A stretch of 45,978 nucleotides of DNA from Arcobacter sp. CECT 8985 (GCF_004116495.1 NZ_PDKC01000023.1:1-45978); one strand, 5' to 3'; positions 25,251-33,933 are shown, numbered from the stretch's first letter. The notes: generated from the sequence alone by a model not told the origin. Program-made: numbers and translations.

Positions 25251-26209
25251 TAAAAATCCTTTGTTAAATCCATTCCTTTATATAAATGTGCGACTTGTTT
25301 TTCATAGCCATTAAACATCAAAGTTCTTTGTTTAAAAAAATTTCCCAATAAACGTTCTCTTGCTTGAGACCATCGTGGATGATCAACATTTGGATTTACA
25401 TTTGCATAAAATCCATATTCATTTGAGTTTTCTTTTTGCCAAGTATTTAAAGGTTGTTTTTCAACAAAAGATATCTTTGAAATAGATTTTATAGATTTAA
25501 AACCATATTTCCAAGGGACAATAAGTCTAATAGGTGCTCCATTTTGCTTAGGCATTTTTGAACCATATAAACCAACAGCCATTAATGTCAATTCATTCAT
25601 TGCTTCATCCATTCTCAAGCCTTCCACATAAGGATAAGAGATTGTAGAAAAAGCTCCTCTTGCTTGATCAGGGAACATTTTTTCATCATATAATGTTTCA
25701 AACCTAATATATTTTGCACTTGATAAAGGTTGTAAATATTTAATTAATTTTGATAATTCAAAACCAATCCAAGGAACTACCATTGACCAACCTTCAACGC
25801 ATCTAAATCTATAAATTCTCTCTTCTAATGCAAATTTTTTCATTATATCATCTAAATCTATTGTCATTGGCTTTTTTACTAAACCATCAACTTTTATTTT
25901 CCAGTTATCTGTATTTAAAGTATGAGCCATATCTTTTACTTTTCCTTGACTCGTAGTAAACTCATAAAAGTTATTATGTGAAGTTATTTGTTCATAGGTA
26001 TTTAACTTAAGATTATTTAAATTTTTATCTTTTTTATAATCAAGATTTTTTACAGGAATATTCTCTTTTGCAAAAAGTTCAACTAATGCTGATGAAGATA
26101 CAATACTTGCAGCACCTAATTTAATAAAACTTCTTCTTTTATTAAAAAGATTTTCAGGTGTAACATCATTTTCATTAATTTGCCATTTCTTTGATTTTAT
26201 ATATTTCAT
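25250..26209 (-). CDS. msrP: Periplasmic protein-methionine-sulfoxide reductase MsrP (molybdoenzyme)
   Basis: A 319-residue molybdenum-cofactor enzyme of the sulfite oxidase fold that repairs oxidised methionine in envelope proteins. A twin-arginine signal is present (KRRSFIKLG, residues 24-32), and Cys137 in YRFRCVEGWSMVVPW is the Mo ligand. The N-terminal MKYIKSKKWQINENDVTPE block is typical of the family. A possible start at 26242 has no ribosome site; the ATG at 26209, six bases after AAAGGG, is chosen. Expressed with msrQ. Moco genes are not in this window. Confidence 0.94.
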   Translation of the reverse strand: MKYIKSKKWQINENDVTPENLFNKRRSFIKLGAASIVSSSALVELFAKENIPVKNLDYKKDKNLNNLKLNTYEQITSHNNFYEFTTSQGKVKDMAHTLNTDNWKIKVDGLVKKPMTIDLDDIMKKFALEERIYRFRCVEGWSMVVPWIGFELSKLIKYLQPLSSAKYIRFETLYDEKMFPDQARGAFSTISYPYVEGLRMDEAMNELTLMAVGLYGSKMPKQNGAPIRLIVPWKYGFKSIKSISKISFVEKQPLNTWQKENSNEYGFYANVNPNVDHPRWSQARERLLGNFFKQRTLMFNGYEKQVAHLYKGMDLTKDF

Positions 26210-26267
26210 AACAAACCCTTTATTCTTTATTAGTTTATACAATAATTATAAAGGATTTGTGTAGTAT

Positions 26268-27437
26268 TTATTTGTTAATTAATATAATTTTGAGATATTT
26301 TGCTACAAAAAGCAATAAAATTGCAATTAATGCAACTGCTGAGAAATTAATCCAAAAGATATAACTTAAATGTGTATTCAAACTAAATGATGCAAAAATT
26401 CTAATAAATAAAACAACTTGAAGTAATACAATTACTAGTTTAAAGATTATGCTTTCGACTTTTAAAAATTTATAAATATATGTCAAAACAAAAGTTGAAA
26501 TAAATCCTAGTCCAAGTATATGTAAAGATGCTTTTTCAAATAAAAAATCAATGTGAAAAATCTCAAAACAATTTTTTAAAGCTAGTACAAAAAATGAAAT
26601 AGCAACCCAATATATAGCAATATAAAAAGCTTTTAATTTGAAATCAACTTTAAATATTGGTAATTTCCATTTATATATTTCACGACAAATAAATAAAAAT
26701 ATTACTGTATTTATTATCAATTCAAAATATATATTTTCATAAAAATGTGAAATCATTTTTATTAATATTAGTGTGAAAAACTCACTATTTAAAAATCTAG
26801 ATTTATTAATTTTATAATCTTTAATTTCTGATTTAGTATATGCAAATATTAAATTCTGAGTTAAGACAAAAACAATTGGGAAAAAATAAAAATAAAAGCC
26901 TATATATGTTCCAATTCTTTTTAAAATAAAAGAATAATCTAATTCATAAAAAGATAAATAAAAAAATACATGAGAAATCAATGCAATAAAAAGAAAAAAG
27001 AGTATCCAATAAGCATCAGCTTTATTTTTTATATTACTTTCATAACTCATTATAAGAAGTAATTTAAAAGATAAAAATTGCACTGATAAAAGGGCTAAAG
27101 TAAAAAATATTATATATTCATTTGAAAAAAATAAAGAAGATAAAAATCCTAAACTACTGAAAAAATATATATAAAAATGCAACATATATATTTTTTTATC
27201 AACCTTTTCAATATTTAAAAGTTTAGGAAATAGATCATATAATATACCTATAAAAGATTGAATAAAAACAATATGTAACATTGAATAAGTATGATACGTA
27301 AGTATTGTTACACTTAAATTTACCATTTTAGAGTATGAAGCGAAAAGTAATCCTATAAATAGTATAAAAAATATAAGTCCACTTAATAAAAATGGATTTG
27401 AAGGTTGGCTTGTAAAAGATTTAAACCAATTTGTCAT
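26268..27437 (-). CDS. Polytopic membrane protein, NnrS-like
   Basis: A 389-residue protein made of about 12 hydrophobic segments with few soluble loops. The segment ASLHILGLGFISTFVLTYIY resembles the ALHALxxGAFGTM region of NnrS proteins, which respond to nitric oxide and protect against it in proteobacteria. The usual RVSLGHTGR motif after that region is not seen, so this is a diverged member or only a relative. His residues in HTYSMLHIVF could be heme ligands. It lies between msrP and tpx, with a ribosome site (AGGAG) placed directly after a perfect palindrome. It may form a stress-response unit with msrPQ, 58 bp downstream. Confidence 0.5.
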   Translation of the reverse strand: MTNWFKSFTSQPSNPFLLSGLIFFILFIGLLFASYSKMVNLSVTILTYHTYSMLHIVFIQSFIGILYDLFPKLLNIEKVDKKIYMLHFYIYFFSSLGFLSSLFFSNEYIIFFTLALLSVQFLSFKLLLIMSYESNIKNKADAYWILFFLFIALISHVFFYLSFYELDYSFILKRIGTYIGFYFYFFPIVFVLTQNLIFAYTKSEIKDYKINKSRFLNSEFFTLILIKMISHFYENIYFELIINTVIFLFICREIYKWKLPIFKVDFKLKAFYIAIYWVAISFFVLALKNCFEIFHIDFLFEKASLHILGLGFISTFVLTYIYKFLKVESIIFKLVIVLLQVVLFIRIFASFSLNTHLSYIFWINFSAVALIAILLLFVAKYLKIILINK

Positions 27438-27448
27438 AATTGCTCCTA

Positions 27449-27472
27449 AAAAAGGTCAAATTTGACCTTTTT
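27449..27472 (-). terminator. Perfect 24-nt palindrome between tpx and the NnrS-like gene
   Basis: The arms AAAAAGGTCAAA (27449-27460) and TTTGACCTTTTT (27461-27472) are exact complements. In RNA it forms a short-looped hairpin followed on the minus strand by T residues, so it is probably the tpx terminator. The ribosome site of the next gene begins immediately after the T-run, so it could also act as an attenuator or as a DNA operator. Confidence 0.65.
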
Positions 27473-27545
27473 AAATTTTTATATCAAATTATAACTTTTC
27501 AAAATGATATTAAAATTGACTTATGACAAATTCAATATATTTTTA

Positions 27546-28055
27546 TTAAATTCTTTTTTCTATTTCTGCCATAACTGTATCATAGTTTGGCTCTTTTGTA
27601 ATTTCATCACATAATTCTTTATAAACTACTACACCTTTTTTATCAATAACAAATACAGCCCTTGCTGCTATTCCAGCTAATGCCCCATTTTCAATTAACA
27701 AACCATATGCAATGGCAAGATCTTTATTTCTAAAATCACTTCCTACATTTATATTTTCAATTCCTTCAGTTGTACAAAATCTTCCCATTGCAAAAGGTAA
27801 ATCCATTGAAACAACACTAATTTCAACACTACTTAATCTTGCAGCCTCTTCATTGAATTTTCTTGTTTCTGCTGCACATACTGGAGTATCTAATGATGGT
27901 ACAACTACTAAAACTTGAAGAGTATCTTTTGCTCCCCCAACTTCAAATTCAGCTAAATCTTGCCCAACTACTTTTACTTTTGGTGCATTATCTGAAACAT
28001 TTACTTCATTTCCTAGTAAATTTACTTCTTCACCTTTTAAATGAGTAATTGCCAT
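27546..28055 (-). CDS. tpx: Thiol peroxidase (atypical 2-Cys peroxiredoxin)
   Basis: A 169-residue peroxiredoxin that reduces hydrogen and lipid peroxides with thioredoxin. The peroxidatic Cys60 is in PSLDTPVCAAETRKF, and the resolving Cys94 is in MGRFCTTEGI. Both positions and the length match E. coli Tpx (Cys61, Cys95). The N-terminal KGEEVNLLGNEVNVSDNAP is typical. It is followed by a strong hairpin. Its surroundings (msrPQ, NnrS-like) are also stress functions. Confidence 0.96.
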   Translation of the reverse strand: MAITHLKGEEVNLLGNEVNVSDNAPKVKVVGQDLAEFEVGGAKDTLQVLVVVPSLDTPVCAAETRKFNEEAARLSSVEISVVSMDLPFAMGRFCTTEGIENINVGSDFRNKDLAIAYGLLIENGALAGIAARAVFVIDKKGVVVYKELCDEITKEPNYDTVMAEIEKRI

Positions 28056-28109
28056 TTTTTAATCCTTATTATTTTTATTTTATTATATAAAATTACTTTA
28101 AAATATTAC

Positions 28110-28952
28110 TTAATGATTTAATTTTATGTTATTTGTTTCTAATATAACTTGATTTGATTTTACTAAAATATTTAATGCAGCTTTAAATCTTTTTTTACTC
28201 ATATCAAAAAGATTTATTATTAACTCTGCATCACTTTTTGACGTAACATCTAAAGTATTATTATTTTGTTTCAATACATCAATAATCTTAGAAGTATCTT
28301 CATTACTTCCTTTTATACCAATTTTTTGTAGTACTAAATCAAGTTTACCATCTGTTCTGACAGTTTTAATATAAGCTTTTTTAACATCACCAATATTAAT
28401 TTTTGTAAAAATTTCAGTATGAAAAATCATCCCTTCATACTCTTCATTTACTAAGACTTTAAAACCTAATGGTGTTTTTTTATAAATTAAAATTTGAACC
28501 TCATCATTTTTCTTAAAATGATTAATATTTCTATTAAAACTAGTAATAAACTTCTCTGTTCCTATTAATCTATGAGATTTTTCATCTTCAATAATTTTTA
28601 TTAATCTTCTCTCACCAACTTTAAAAGCTGCTTTTTGTTTATTTATTGGAACTAAAATATCTTTAGGTAATCCAATATCAACAAAAGCCCCAAATTTTGC
28701 TGTATCAACAACTTCAAGATATTTGATTTCGTTTTTCATTGCTTTGGGAGTTAAAGTAGTAGCAACAAGTCTATCTTCACTATCAGTATAAATAAAAACC
28801 TCTAACTCTTTGCCTAAAGACATGTCTTGTTTTATATATACATTGGGAAGTAATACTTCAGTTTCATCTTCACTAATTAAATAAAGCCCAGGTTCACTTG
28901 CTCTATTTATTTTTAAAGTGTTTATTTCACCTAATTTAATATTTTTATTCAT
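28110..28952 (-). CDS. CvfB-family S1-like RNA-binding protein
   Basis: A 280-residue protein of the CvfB/YitL family. Tandem S1-type beta barrels are visible: LKINRASEPGLYLI, then EVVDTAKFGAFVDIGLPKDILVP (92-114) and PLGFKVLVNEEYEGMIFHTEIF (161-182), ending in a winged-helix-like segment. In Staphylococcus, CvfB binds RNA and affects virulence gene expression; the role in Campylobacterota is not known to me. It lies 42 bp after znuB and 54 bp before tpx, all on the minus strand. Confidence 0.85.
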   Translation of the reverse strand: MNKNIKLGEINTLKINRASEPGLYLISEDETEVLLPNVYIKQDMSLGKELEVFIYTDSEDRLVATTLTPKAMKNEIKYLEVVDTAKFGAFVDIGLPKDILVPINKQKAAFKVGERRLIKIIEDEKSHRLIGTEKFITSFNRNINHFKKNDEVQILIYKKTPLGFKVLVNEEYEGMIFHTEIFTKINIGDVKKAYIKTVRTDGKLDLVLQKIGIKGSNEDTSKIIDVLKQNNNTLDVTSKSDAELIINLFDMSKKRFKAALNILVKSNQVILETNNIKLNH

Positions 28953-28994
28953 TGGTTATTCCGTTTCTATAATTTTTATATATTATATCTAAAA

Positions 28995-29801
28995 TTATCT
29001 CTTTATTAGTTTTACTATTAAAAGAGTCACTACACCAACAATTATAATACTCGCACCTGAACTAATATCATAAAAATATGAAATTGCTAATCCAAATACT
29101 GTAAAAAGTACTGCAAAGATGGCACTAATAATCATCATAGTTGAAAGTTTTGAAGCAAATAACTCAGCAATATATGTAGGAATAGTAAGCAAGGCAATAA
29201 CTAAAATAAGTCCTACAACTCTAATTGCCGCAACTACGCAAAGTGCAGATAAAATCAATATCAAAGTATAAAAGAACTTAACACTTATTCCTCTTAATTT
29301 TGCAAACTCACTATCATATGATACTGCTAATATTTGTTTATAAAATGCACATATACAAAAAAGAATAATAATATCTAAAATACTCATAAAAATAATATCA
29401 TCTTTTGAAACTGCAATAATTGAACCAAATAAATAACTCATCAAATCTGCATTATACCCAGGAGTTAAATCAACAAATACAATTCCAATAGCCATTCCTA
29501 AAGCCCACATCATTCCAATTATACTATCGATTCTTGTTTTATTATTTTGTGTTACAATTGCTATAAATACAGCAGATATTATTGCAAATATGGTAGCTCC
29601 AAAAAGTATAGGAAGTCCAAAAAATATAGCTAATCCTATTCCACCATAAGAACTATGTGCAATTCCACCTGCTAAAAAAGTAATTCTATTTACTATTACT
29701 AATGAGCCAATAATTCCTGCTGCAATTGATATTAAAACTCCTGCAATCAAAGCATTTTGGACAAAATCATATGATAAAGCTTGTATAATTGCATCAACCA
29801 T
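28995..29801 (-). CDS. znuB: Zinc/manganese-type ABC transporter permease (ZnuB-like)
   Basis: A membrane permease of about 268 residues in the ABC-3 family with about eight helices. Landmarks are GVLISIAAGIIGSLVIVNRITFLAGGIAHSSYGGIGL and VSVKFFY-type coupling (AKLRGISVKFFY). It works with ZnuC to import zinc, probably, although manganese or iron cannot be excluded. The GTG at 29813 is possible, but the ATG at 29801 is preferred; it overlaps the end of znuC by 8 bp. No substrate-binding protein gene is adjacent. Confidence 0.85.
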   Translation of the reverse strand: MVDAIIQALSYDFVQNALIAGVLISIAAGIIGSLVIVNRITFLAGGIAHSSYGGIGLAIFFGLPILFGATIFAIISAVFIAIVTQNNKTRIDSIIGMMWALGMAIGIVFVDLTPGYNADLMSYLFGSIIAVSKDDIIFMSILDIIILFCICAFYKQILAVSYDSEFAKLRGISVKFFYTLILILSALCVVAAIRVVGLILVIALLTIPTYIAELFASKLSTMMIISAIFAVLFTVFGLAISYFYDISSGASIIIVGVVTLLIVKLIKR

Positions 29802-30528
29802 GAGTACACCCACAAGTTGTTTTTCCTAATGCAGACAATAGCTCTACTTCACATAAATGTTCATTTTCATTTACATTTTTATCTAAATTATCCAATTTAT
29901 GATATACAAGATTTTTATTTACATGAGCAACACTTCTTGCATAGTTTAATAATACAGAAATATCGTGGCTTACAACAACAATTGCAATTTTTTTATTTAA
30001 TTTTGCAAGCAATTCATATACCTCTTTTTGTCCTTTCACATCAATACTTGCTGTTGGCTCATCCAACAACATAATTTCAGGGTTAGCACAAAGAGCTCTT
30101 GCAATAAATACCCTTTGTCTTTGCCCTCCACTAAGATTTCCTATTTTTTTATTAGAATAATCTTTCATACCAACTTGTTCTAATGAATTCATAGCACATT
30201 TAATATCTTCTTTTGAATATCCAAAAAATTTTCTTTTTGAACCTATATGTCCCATCAAAACAACTTCTAATGCTGTAATTGGGAAATCAATATTTAAATT
30301 TGTATTTTGAGGAACATATCCAAAACTATCATTTTTTAATTTTTTATTAATTGTTCCTGTTTGTGGTTTTTTTAAATCTAATATCAATTTTAAAAGTGTA
30401 GATTTTCCACCACCATTTGGACCTATTATTGCTAAAAAATCATCTTTTTTTATATCTAAATTTATATCTTCTAAAACATTAGATTTATCATATTTATAAG
30501 ATAAATCTCTAATTTCAACTATATTCAA
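29794..30528 (-). CDS. znuC: Zinc-type ABC transporter ATP-binding protein (ZnuC-like)
   Basis: A 244-residue ATPase with Walker A IGPNGGGKST, Q-loop FGYVPQNTNLNIDFP (a ZnuC/MntA-like signature), LSGGQRQRVFIARAL and Walker B MLLDEPTASID. The C-terminus is His- and Cys-bearing (HLCEVE and the ending CGCTHG), which could bind metal. The start is TTG at 30528, seven bases after AAAAGG; no ATG is available nearby. A 15-bp palindrome 20 bp upstream is a likely metal-sensor operator. Confidence 0.88.
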   Translation of the reverse strand: MNIVEIRDLSYKYDKSNVLEDINLDIKKDDFLAIIGPNGGGKSTLLKLILDLKKPQTGTINKKLKNDSFGYVPQNTNLNIDFPITALEVVLMGHIGSKRKFFGYSKEDIKCAMNSLEQVGMKDYSNKKIGNLSGGQRQRVFIARALCANPEIMLLDEPTASIDVKGQKEVYELLAKLNKKIAIVVVSHDISVLLNYARSVAHVNKNLVYHKLDNLDKNVNENEHLCEVELLSALGKTTCGCTHG

Positions 30529-30547
30529 TTATTTACCTTTTTATTAG

Positions 30548-30562
30548 TGCGACTAAGTTGCA
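30548..30562 (-). promoter_or_regulatory. Palindromic operator upstream of znuCB
   Basis: TGCGACTAAGTTGCA is a 15-bp near-perfect palindrome of the form TGCnACTnAGTnGCA. On the minus strand a TAAAAT -10 candidate lies directly upstream, so the palindrome would cover the transcription start, ideal for a repressor. A Fur-family metal sensor such as Zur is the natural candidate, but the sequence is not the enterobacterial Zur or Fur box. Confidence 0.55.
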
Positions 30563-30590
30563 ATTTTAACTAAATTTTTTTTAAATGTTG

Positions 30591-31340
30591 CTAATCAATA
30601 GAATCTTTTAGCTTTTCCCATAGAGTTCCTAAATATTCATGGAAAGCAAGTTCTGATTTATAAAGATTGTATCCACTTGGTCTAGAAAAAATTTGACCTT
30701 TATCTTTTGCAAGATGATTAGTAGGTGCAGGAATTGCATTTAATCTTAATTTTTTAAATATTTTCATTACTCTTGGCATATGTGAAGCAGAAGTAACAAC
30801 TATAAATTTTTCACCTTTTATCAAATTTTTTACTGAAACTGCTTCTTCTGTTGTATCTTTTGGTGTTGATAAAGTTAAAATATTTTCATTATCAATTTTT
30901 AAATCAAGTGCAAGTTCTTTTTGCATAAAAGCATGTGCAGTTACATCTTTACCACCATACCCTGAAAAAATAAGTTTTGCATTTGGTATGTTTTTATATA
31001 TTCTATATGCTTCAATAAAACGATTTAATGCAGTTGTACTTAATTGTGAAGTAATACTTAAACTTTTATTTGTTGTATGAGAAGAACCCAAAACTAAAAT
31101 ATATTTAACATCTTTAGGAATTATTTTTAAATCTTTATAACTATTCTCAAGTGGAAATAATAATCTATTTGAAATTGGTTCGTAAGATAATAAAACGATC
31201 CAAATTAATGAAAAACAAATAAATATTTTACTTTTAAAATATGATTTTTTATATAAAAAATATAAACCTAGTAATAATATTATCAAACCTATTGGCAAAG
31301 GCATAAAAAATCCTGATATAATTTTTTTTATAAAAAACAT
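30591..31340 (-). CDS. DUF218 family protein, ElyC/SanA/YdcF type
   Basis: A 249-residue protein with two N-terminal membrane helices (about 7-27 and 34-53) and a DUF218 domain: YILVLGSSHTT, LNRFIEAYRIYKNIPNAKLIFSGYGG, EEAVSVKNLI and IVVTSASHMPRVMKIF. ElyC-type relatives affect envelope biogenesis and peptidoglycan under stress; the biochemical activity is unsettled. It is the last gene of a run that starts at the Opp-type ATPase, 2 bp after the AMMECR1 gene. Confidence 0.8.
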   Translation of the reverse strand: MFFIKKIISGFFMPLPIGLIILLLGLYFLYKKSYFKSKIFICFSLIWIVLLSYEPISNRLLFPLENSYKDLKIIPKDVKYILVLGSSHTTNKSLSITSQLSTTALNRFIEAYRIYKNIPNAKLIFSGYGGKDVTAHAFMQKELALDLKIDNENILTLSTPKDTTEEAVSVKNLIKGEKFIVVTSASHMPRVMKIFKKLRLNAIPAPTNHLAKDKGQIFSRPSGYNLYKSELAFHEYLGTLWEKLKDSID

Positions 31341-31342
31341 AA

Positions 31343-31894
31343 TTAATCTTCTTTTATTTTTATAACTTCATAAATGTACACTTGTGCATTTTGTTCAAAG
31401 CATGAAGTTGAAACTCCTGCTTTCAAACAAAGAGAATCTATAAACTCTTCAAAAGTAGGTAAATCATTCCAAATTTGAGGTAAAAAAGTAGCTTGTTTAC
31501 CTTCAAAATTTAGAATCACTCCATGCTTTTTAGGAATAATCTTCTCTTTTAAATCATATTTATCAATATAATCTACTTTCTTTGCAGGAGTCAAAACAGA
31601 CACTTCAATTTTTATATTAAAAAAATCTTTCATCTCTATTGGTGAAAACCTTGTATCATAAAAAGCAGCTTTTCTTGCATTTTCAAAAACATCTTCATAA
31701 AGTTCTCTATATGCTTCAATTGATCCAATACAACCTCTTAATCTACCATTAATAGTAAGGCTTACAAATGTTGCTCTTTGTTCAGTTAATTCATCATGGT
31801 TTGATATATAATACTCTTTACTTAAAATTAAAGACTTATCAAAATATGTAAATATACTTTTTCTAGCAATATCCAATAGAATTCTCAAGTCCAT
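31343..31894 (-). CDS. AMMECR1-domain protein (AmmeMemoRadiSam system protein A type)
   Basis: A 183-residue single-domain protein with the AMMECR1 signature LRGCIGSIEAYRELYEDV (52-69) and RKAAFYDTRFSPI, followed by the IEVSVLTPAKKVDYID block and HGVILNFEGKQATFLPQ. In many bacteria this protein is encoded with a Memo-like protein and a radical SAM enzyme; neither partner is in this window. The function is not known. The start shares one base with the hemH stop, so it is probably co-expressed with heme synthesis. Confidence 0.88.
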   Translation of the reverse strand: MDLRILLDIARKSIFTYFDKSLILSKEYYISNHDELTEQRATFVSLTINGRLRGCIGSIEAYRELYEDVFENARKAAFYDTRFSPIEMKDFFNIKIEVSVLTPAKKVDYIDKYDLKEKIIPKKHGVILNFEGKQATFLPQIWNDLPTFEEFIDSLCLKAGVSTSCFEQNAQVYIYEVIKIKED

Positions 31895-32823
31895 TATTTT
31901 CCTATTAACTCTTTAACTGTTTTAATAAATGATTCAGAATCATTTACACATTTACAAACTTTATAATCACTAACACCAATTTCATCTGCAATTTCTTTAT
32001 ACTCTATACTTAATTCAAAATCTGTTTCTGAATTATCTATAATAAATGCAATTGGATATATTAAAACTTTTTGATTTTTAAAATTTTTTAGCATATCATC
32101 AAGTGAAGGTTCTAACCATTTCATAGGTCCAACTTTTGATTGATATGCTAAGTTAATTGACTTAAAGTTATACCCTTTATTTTTTAATTTATCTGATAAA
32201 ATTTTCACATGATCATTTACATGCTTTTCATAAACATCCCCAGCATTTACAATTTTTTGAGGTAATCCATGCGCTGAAAAAATTAAATTATAATCACTCA
32301 CCTCATCAACTTTAGAAATTAATTCATTTATAATAATTTCATTAAATTCATCATTTTTATAAAATGGATCTATAACTTCAATATTAAACTCATTTTTTGC
32401 AACTTCTTGAAAATCTTCAACTGAAGATTTTGTAGTAGTTGTTGAATATTGTGGATATAAAGGAAGTAAAATTACATCTTTTATTCCTTGTTGTTTTATT
32501 TGTTCTACAGCACTTATAGCAAATGGAGGTGTATATCTCATGGCTTGAGTTACATATATATCATCAAAACTATCATTTAACTTTTCAACTAAATTTTCTG
32601 TTATTTTATTAATAGGAGAAAGTCCACCAATCTTTTCATAATTTTCCCATGCACTATTTAATCTAGAAGTAGTAATAAAAAAAGCAATCATTTTTCTTAA
32701 TAAATTACTTTTAACTGTAATGATATTTTTATCATTAAACATATTTGTTAAAAACATTTTTAACTCTTCTTTTCTTCTTGGTCCACCCATATTTAGTAAA
32801 ACTAAAGCTTTTTTATTTTTCAT
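31894..32823 (-). CDS. hemH: Ferrochelatase
   Basis: A 309-residue enzyme that inserts ferrous iron into protoporphyrin IX, the last step of protoheme synthesis. The N-terminal LVLLNMGGPRRKEELKMFL, the porphyrin-contact PLYPQYSTTTTKS, the catalytic His185 in IFSAHGLPQK and the Glu-bearing IAFIIDNSETDFELSIEY are all present. It overlaps the Opp-type ATPase by 11 bp. The cytochrome c553 and ccoIS genes nearby are heme-dependent, although in different transcripts. Confidence 0.95.
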   Translation of the reverse strand: MKNKKALVLLNMGGPRRKEELKMFLTNMFNDKNIITVKSNLLRKMIAFFITTSRLNSAWENYEKIGGLSPINKITENLVEKLNDSFDDIYVTQAMRYTPPFAISAVEQIKQQGIKDVILLPLYPQYSTTTTKSSVEDFQEVAKNEFNIEVIDPFYKNDEFNEIIINELISKVDEVSDYNLIFSAHGLPQKIVNAGDVYEKHVNDHVKILSDKLKNKGYNFKSINLAYQSKVGPMKWLEPSLDDMLKNFKNQKVLIYPIAFIIDNSETDFELSIEYKEIADEIGVSDYKVCKCVNDSESFIKTVKELIGK

Positions 32824-33424
32824 TATACAACCTATTTAAATCTATTATTTTATCTGCACACCACTTTGCAAGTGACATATCATGTGTAATTAAAAGTATT
32901 GCACATCTATTCAAATTTTTAATTAACAATTGCATAACTTCTAATGCTATTACATTATCCAATGCAGATGTAGCTTCATCTACAAGTAATAATTTTGGAT
33001 TCATTAATAAACTTCTTAAAATTGAACACCGTTGAAGTTGTCCCCCACTTAATTCATGTGGTTTTTTTAATAGAATTGATTTGTCTAAACTTAATTCATT
33101 AATAAATTTATCCAAATTATCATTATAAAACTTTCTATCATTTATCACATCATCAATTTGATTTATTATTGTAAAAGAGGGATGAAAAGAACTATAAGGA
33201 TCTTGATAAATACAACTAATTGCTTCATTCTTAATTGTTCCTCTTTGTGGTTTTAAGTTTTTACAAATTAACTCAAAAAGTGTACTTTTCCCTTTTCCAC
33301 TCTCTCCTACAATACAAACCAATTCACCCTTTTTCAACTCAAGATTAAAATCTTTGAATATTAGTCTGTCTTTTTTATATGCAAATGTTAAATCTTCTAT
33401 ACTCAAAACTACATCATTTTTCAT
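32813..33424 (-). CDS. Orphan ABC ATP-binding protein, Opp/Dpp/Nik type
   Basis: A 203-residue ATPase. Walker A is GESGKGKST, the Opp-type Q-loop region is IYQDPYSSFHPS, the signature is LSGGQLQRCSILRSL and Walker B is LLLVDEATSALD. The C-terminal oligopeptide-binding extension of full OppD/F proteins is missing, so this is a minimal domain. No permease or binding protein is adjacent. It may serve a transporter encoded elsewhere (nickel or peptides are the usual Opp/Nik substrates). Nickel would fit with the urease but nothing here proves it. Confidence 0.8.
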   Translation of the reverse strand: MKNDVVLSIEDLTFAYKKDRLIFKDFNLELKKGELVCIVGESGKGKSTLFELICKNLKPQRGTIKNEAISCIYQDPYSSFHPSFTIINQIDDVINDRKFYNDNLDKFINELSLDKSILLKKPHELSGGQLQRCSILRSLLMNPKLLLVDEATSALDNVIALEVMQLLIKNLNRCAILLITHDMSLAKWCADKIIDLNRLYNEK

Positions 33425-33600
33425 TTTTTATACAAAACCAATCTATTAAAATTATAATATAATATAATAAGAAGCTTTAAAACAAGATATCAAGAATATT
33501 TATTATAAATTTTTATACTCACATTAATTTGTTTTTTAAAAGTTTATACAAGATTAATTAAGCTAAAATAACTGTCCTATATATTGAAGGAGATTAAAAA

Positions 33601-33882
33601 ATGAAAAAAATCGTAATAGGAACTATTATTGCTGCAGCATCTTTGATGGCTGCAAACTTTGCACAATGTGCAAGCTGTCATGGGGCTAAAGCAGAAAAAC
33701 ATGCTTTAGGGAAATCTCATATTATTGCTGGTTGGCCAGTAGATAAAATTAAAGAAGCTTTACACGGTTATAAAAACGGTACATATGGTGGAGCAATGAA
33801 AGGTGTTATGAAAGGTCAAGTTGCAAGACTTTCTGATGCTGATATCGATCAACTAGCTAAAAAAATTTCATCTTTTAAATAA
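33601..33882 (+). CDS. Cytochrome c-553 (class I, small)
   Basis: A 93-residue periplasmic monoheme cytochrome. A signal peptide (about 1-18, ending LMAA) is followed by the heme motif CASCH (23-27) and a Met-containing C-terminal half (GAMKGVMKGQVARLSDADIDQLAKKI) that provides the sixth ligand. In Campylobacterota such proteins carry electrons from the bc1 complex to the cbb3 oxidase, which fits the adjacent ccoS and ccoI genes. It has an excellent ribosome site (GAAGGAG) and a terminator right after it. Confidence 0.93.
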   Translation: MKKIVIGTIIAAASLMAANFAQCASCHGAKAEKHALGKSHIIAGWPVDKIKEALHGYKNGTYGGAMKGVMKGQVARLSDADIDQLAKKISSFK

Positions 33883-33901
33883 TTATTAATTTTTAGCTTG
33901 A

Positions 33902-33933
33902 AAAGTAAATCACTTTTGTGATTTACTTTTTTT
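33902..33933. terminator. Terminator of the cytochrome c553 gene, shared with the ccoS end
   Basis: A perfect 12-bp stem (33902-33913 with 33918-33929, AAAGTAAATCAC and its complement) with loop TTTT is followed on the plus strand by a T-run. The same stem includes the last codons and stop of ccoS on the minus strand, so it can serve both converging transcripts. Confidence 0.85.

Noticed and set aside
32813-33424. Calling the Opp-type ATPase a nickel importer subunit (NikE) for urease
   Set aside because: No nickel-specific feature is visible and there is no permease or binding protein next to it; distance from the urease genes is more than 10 kb.
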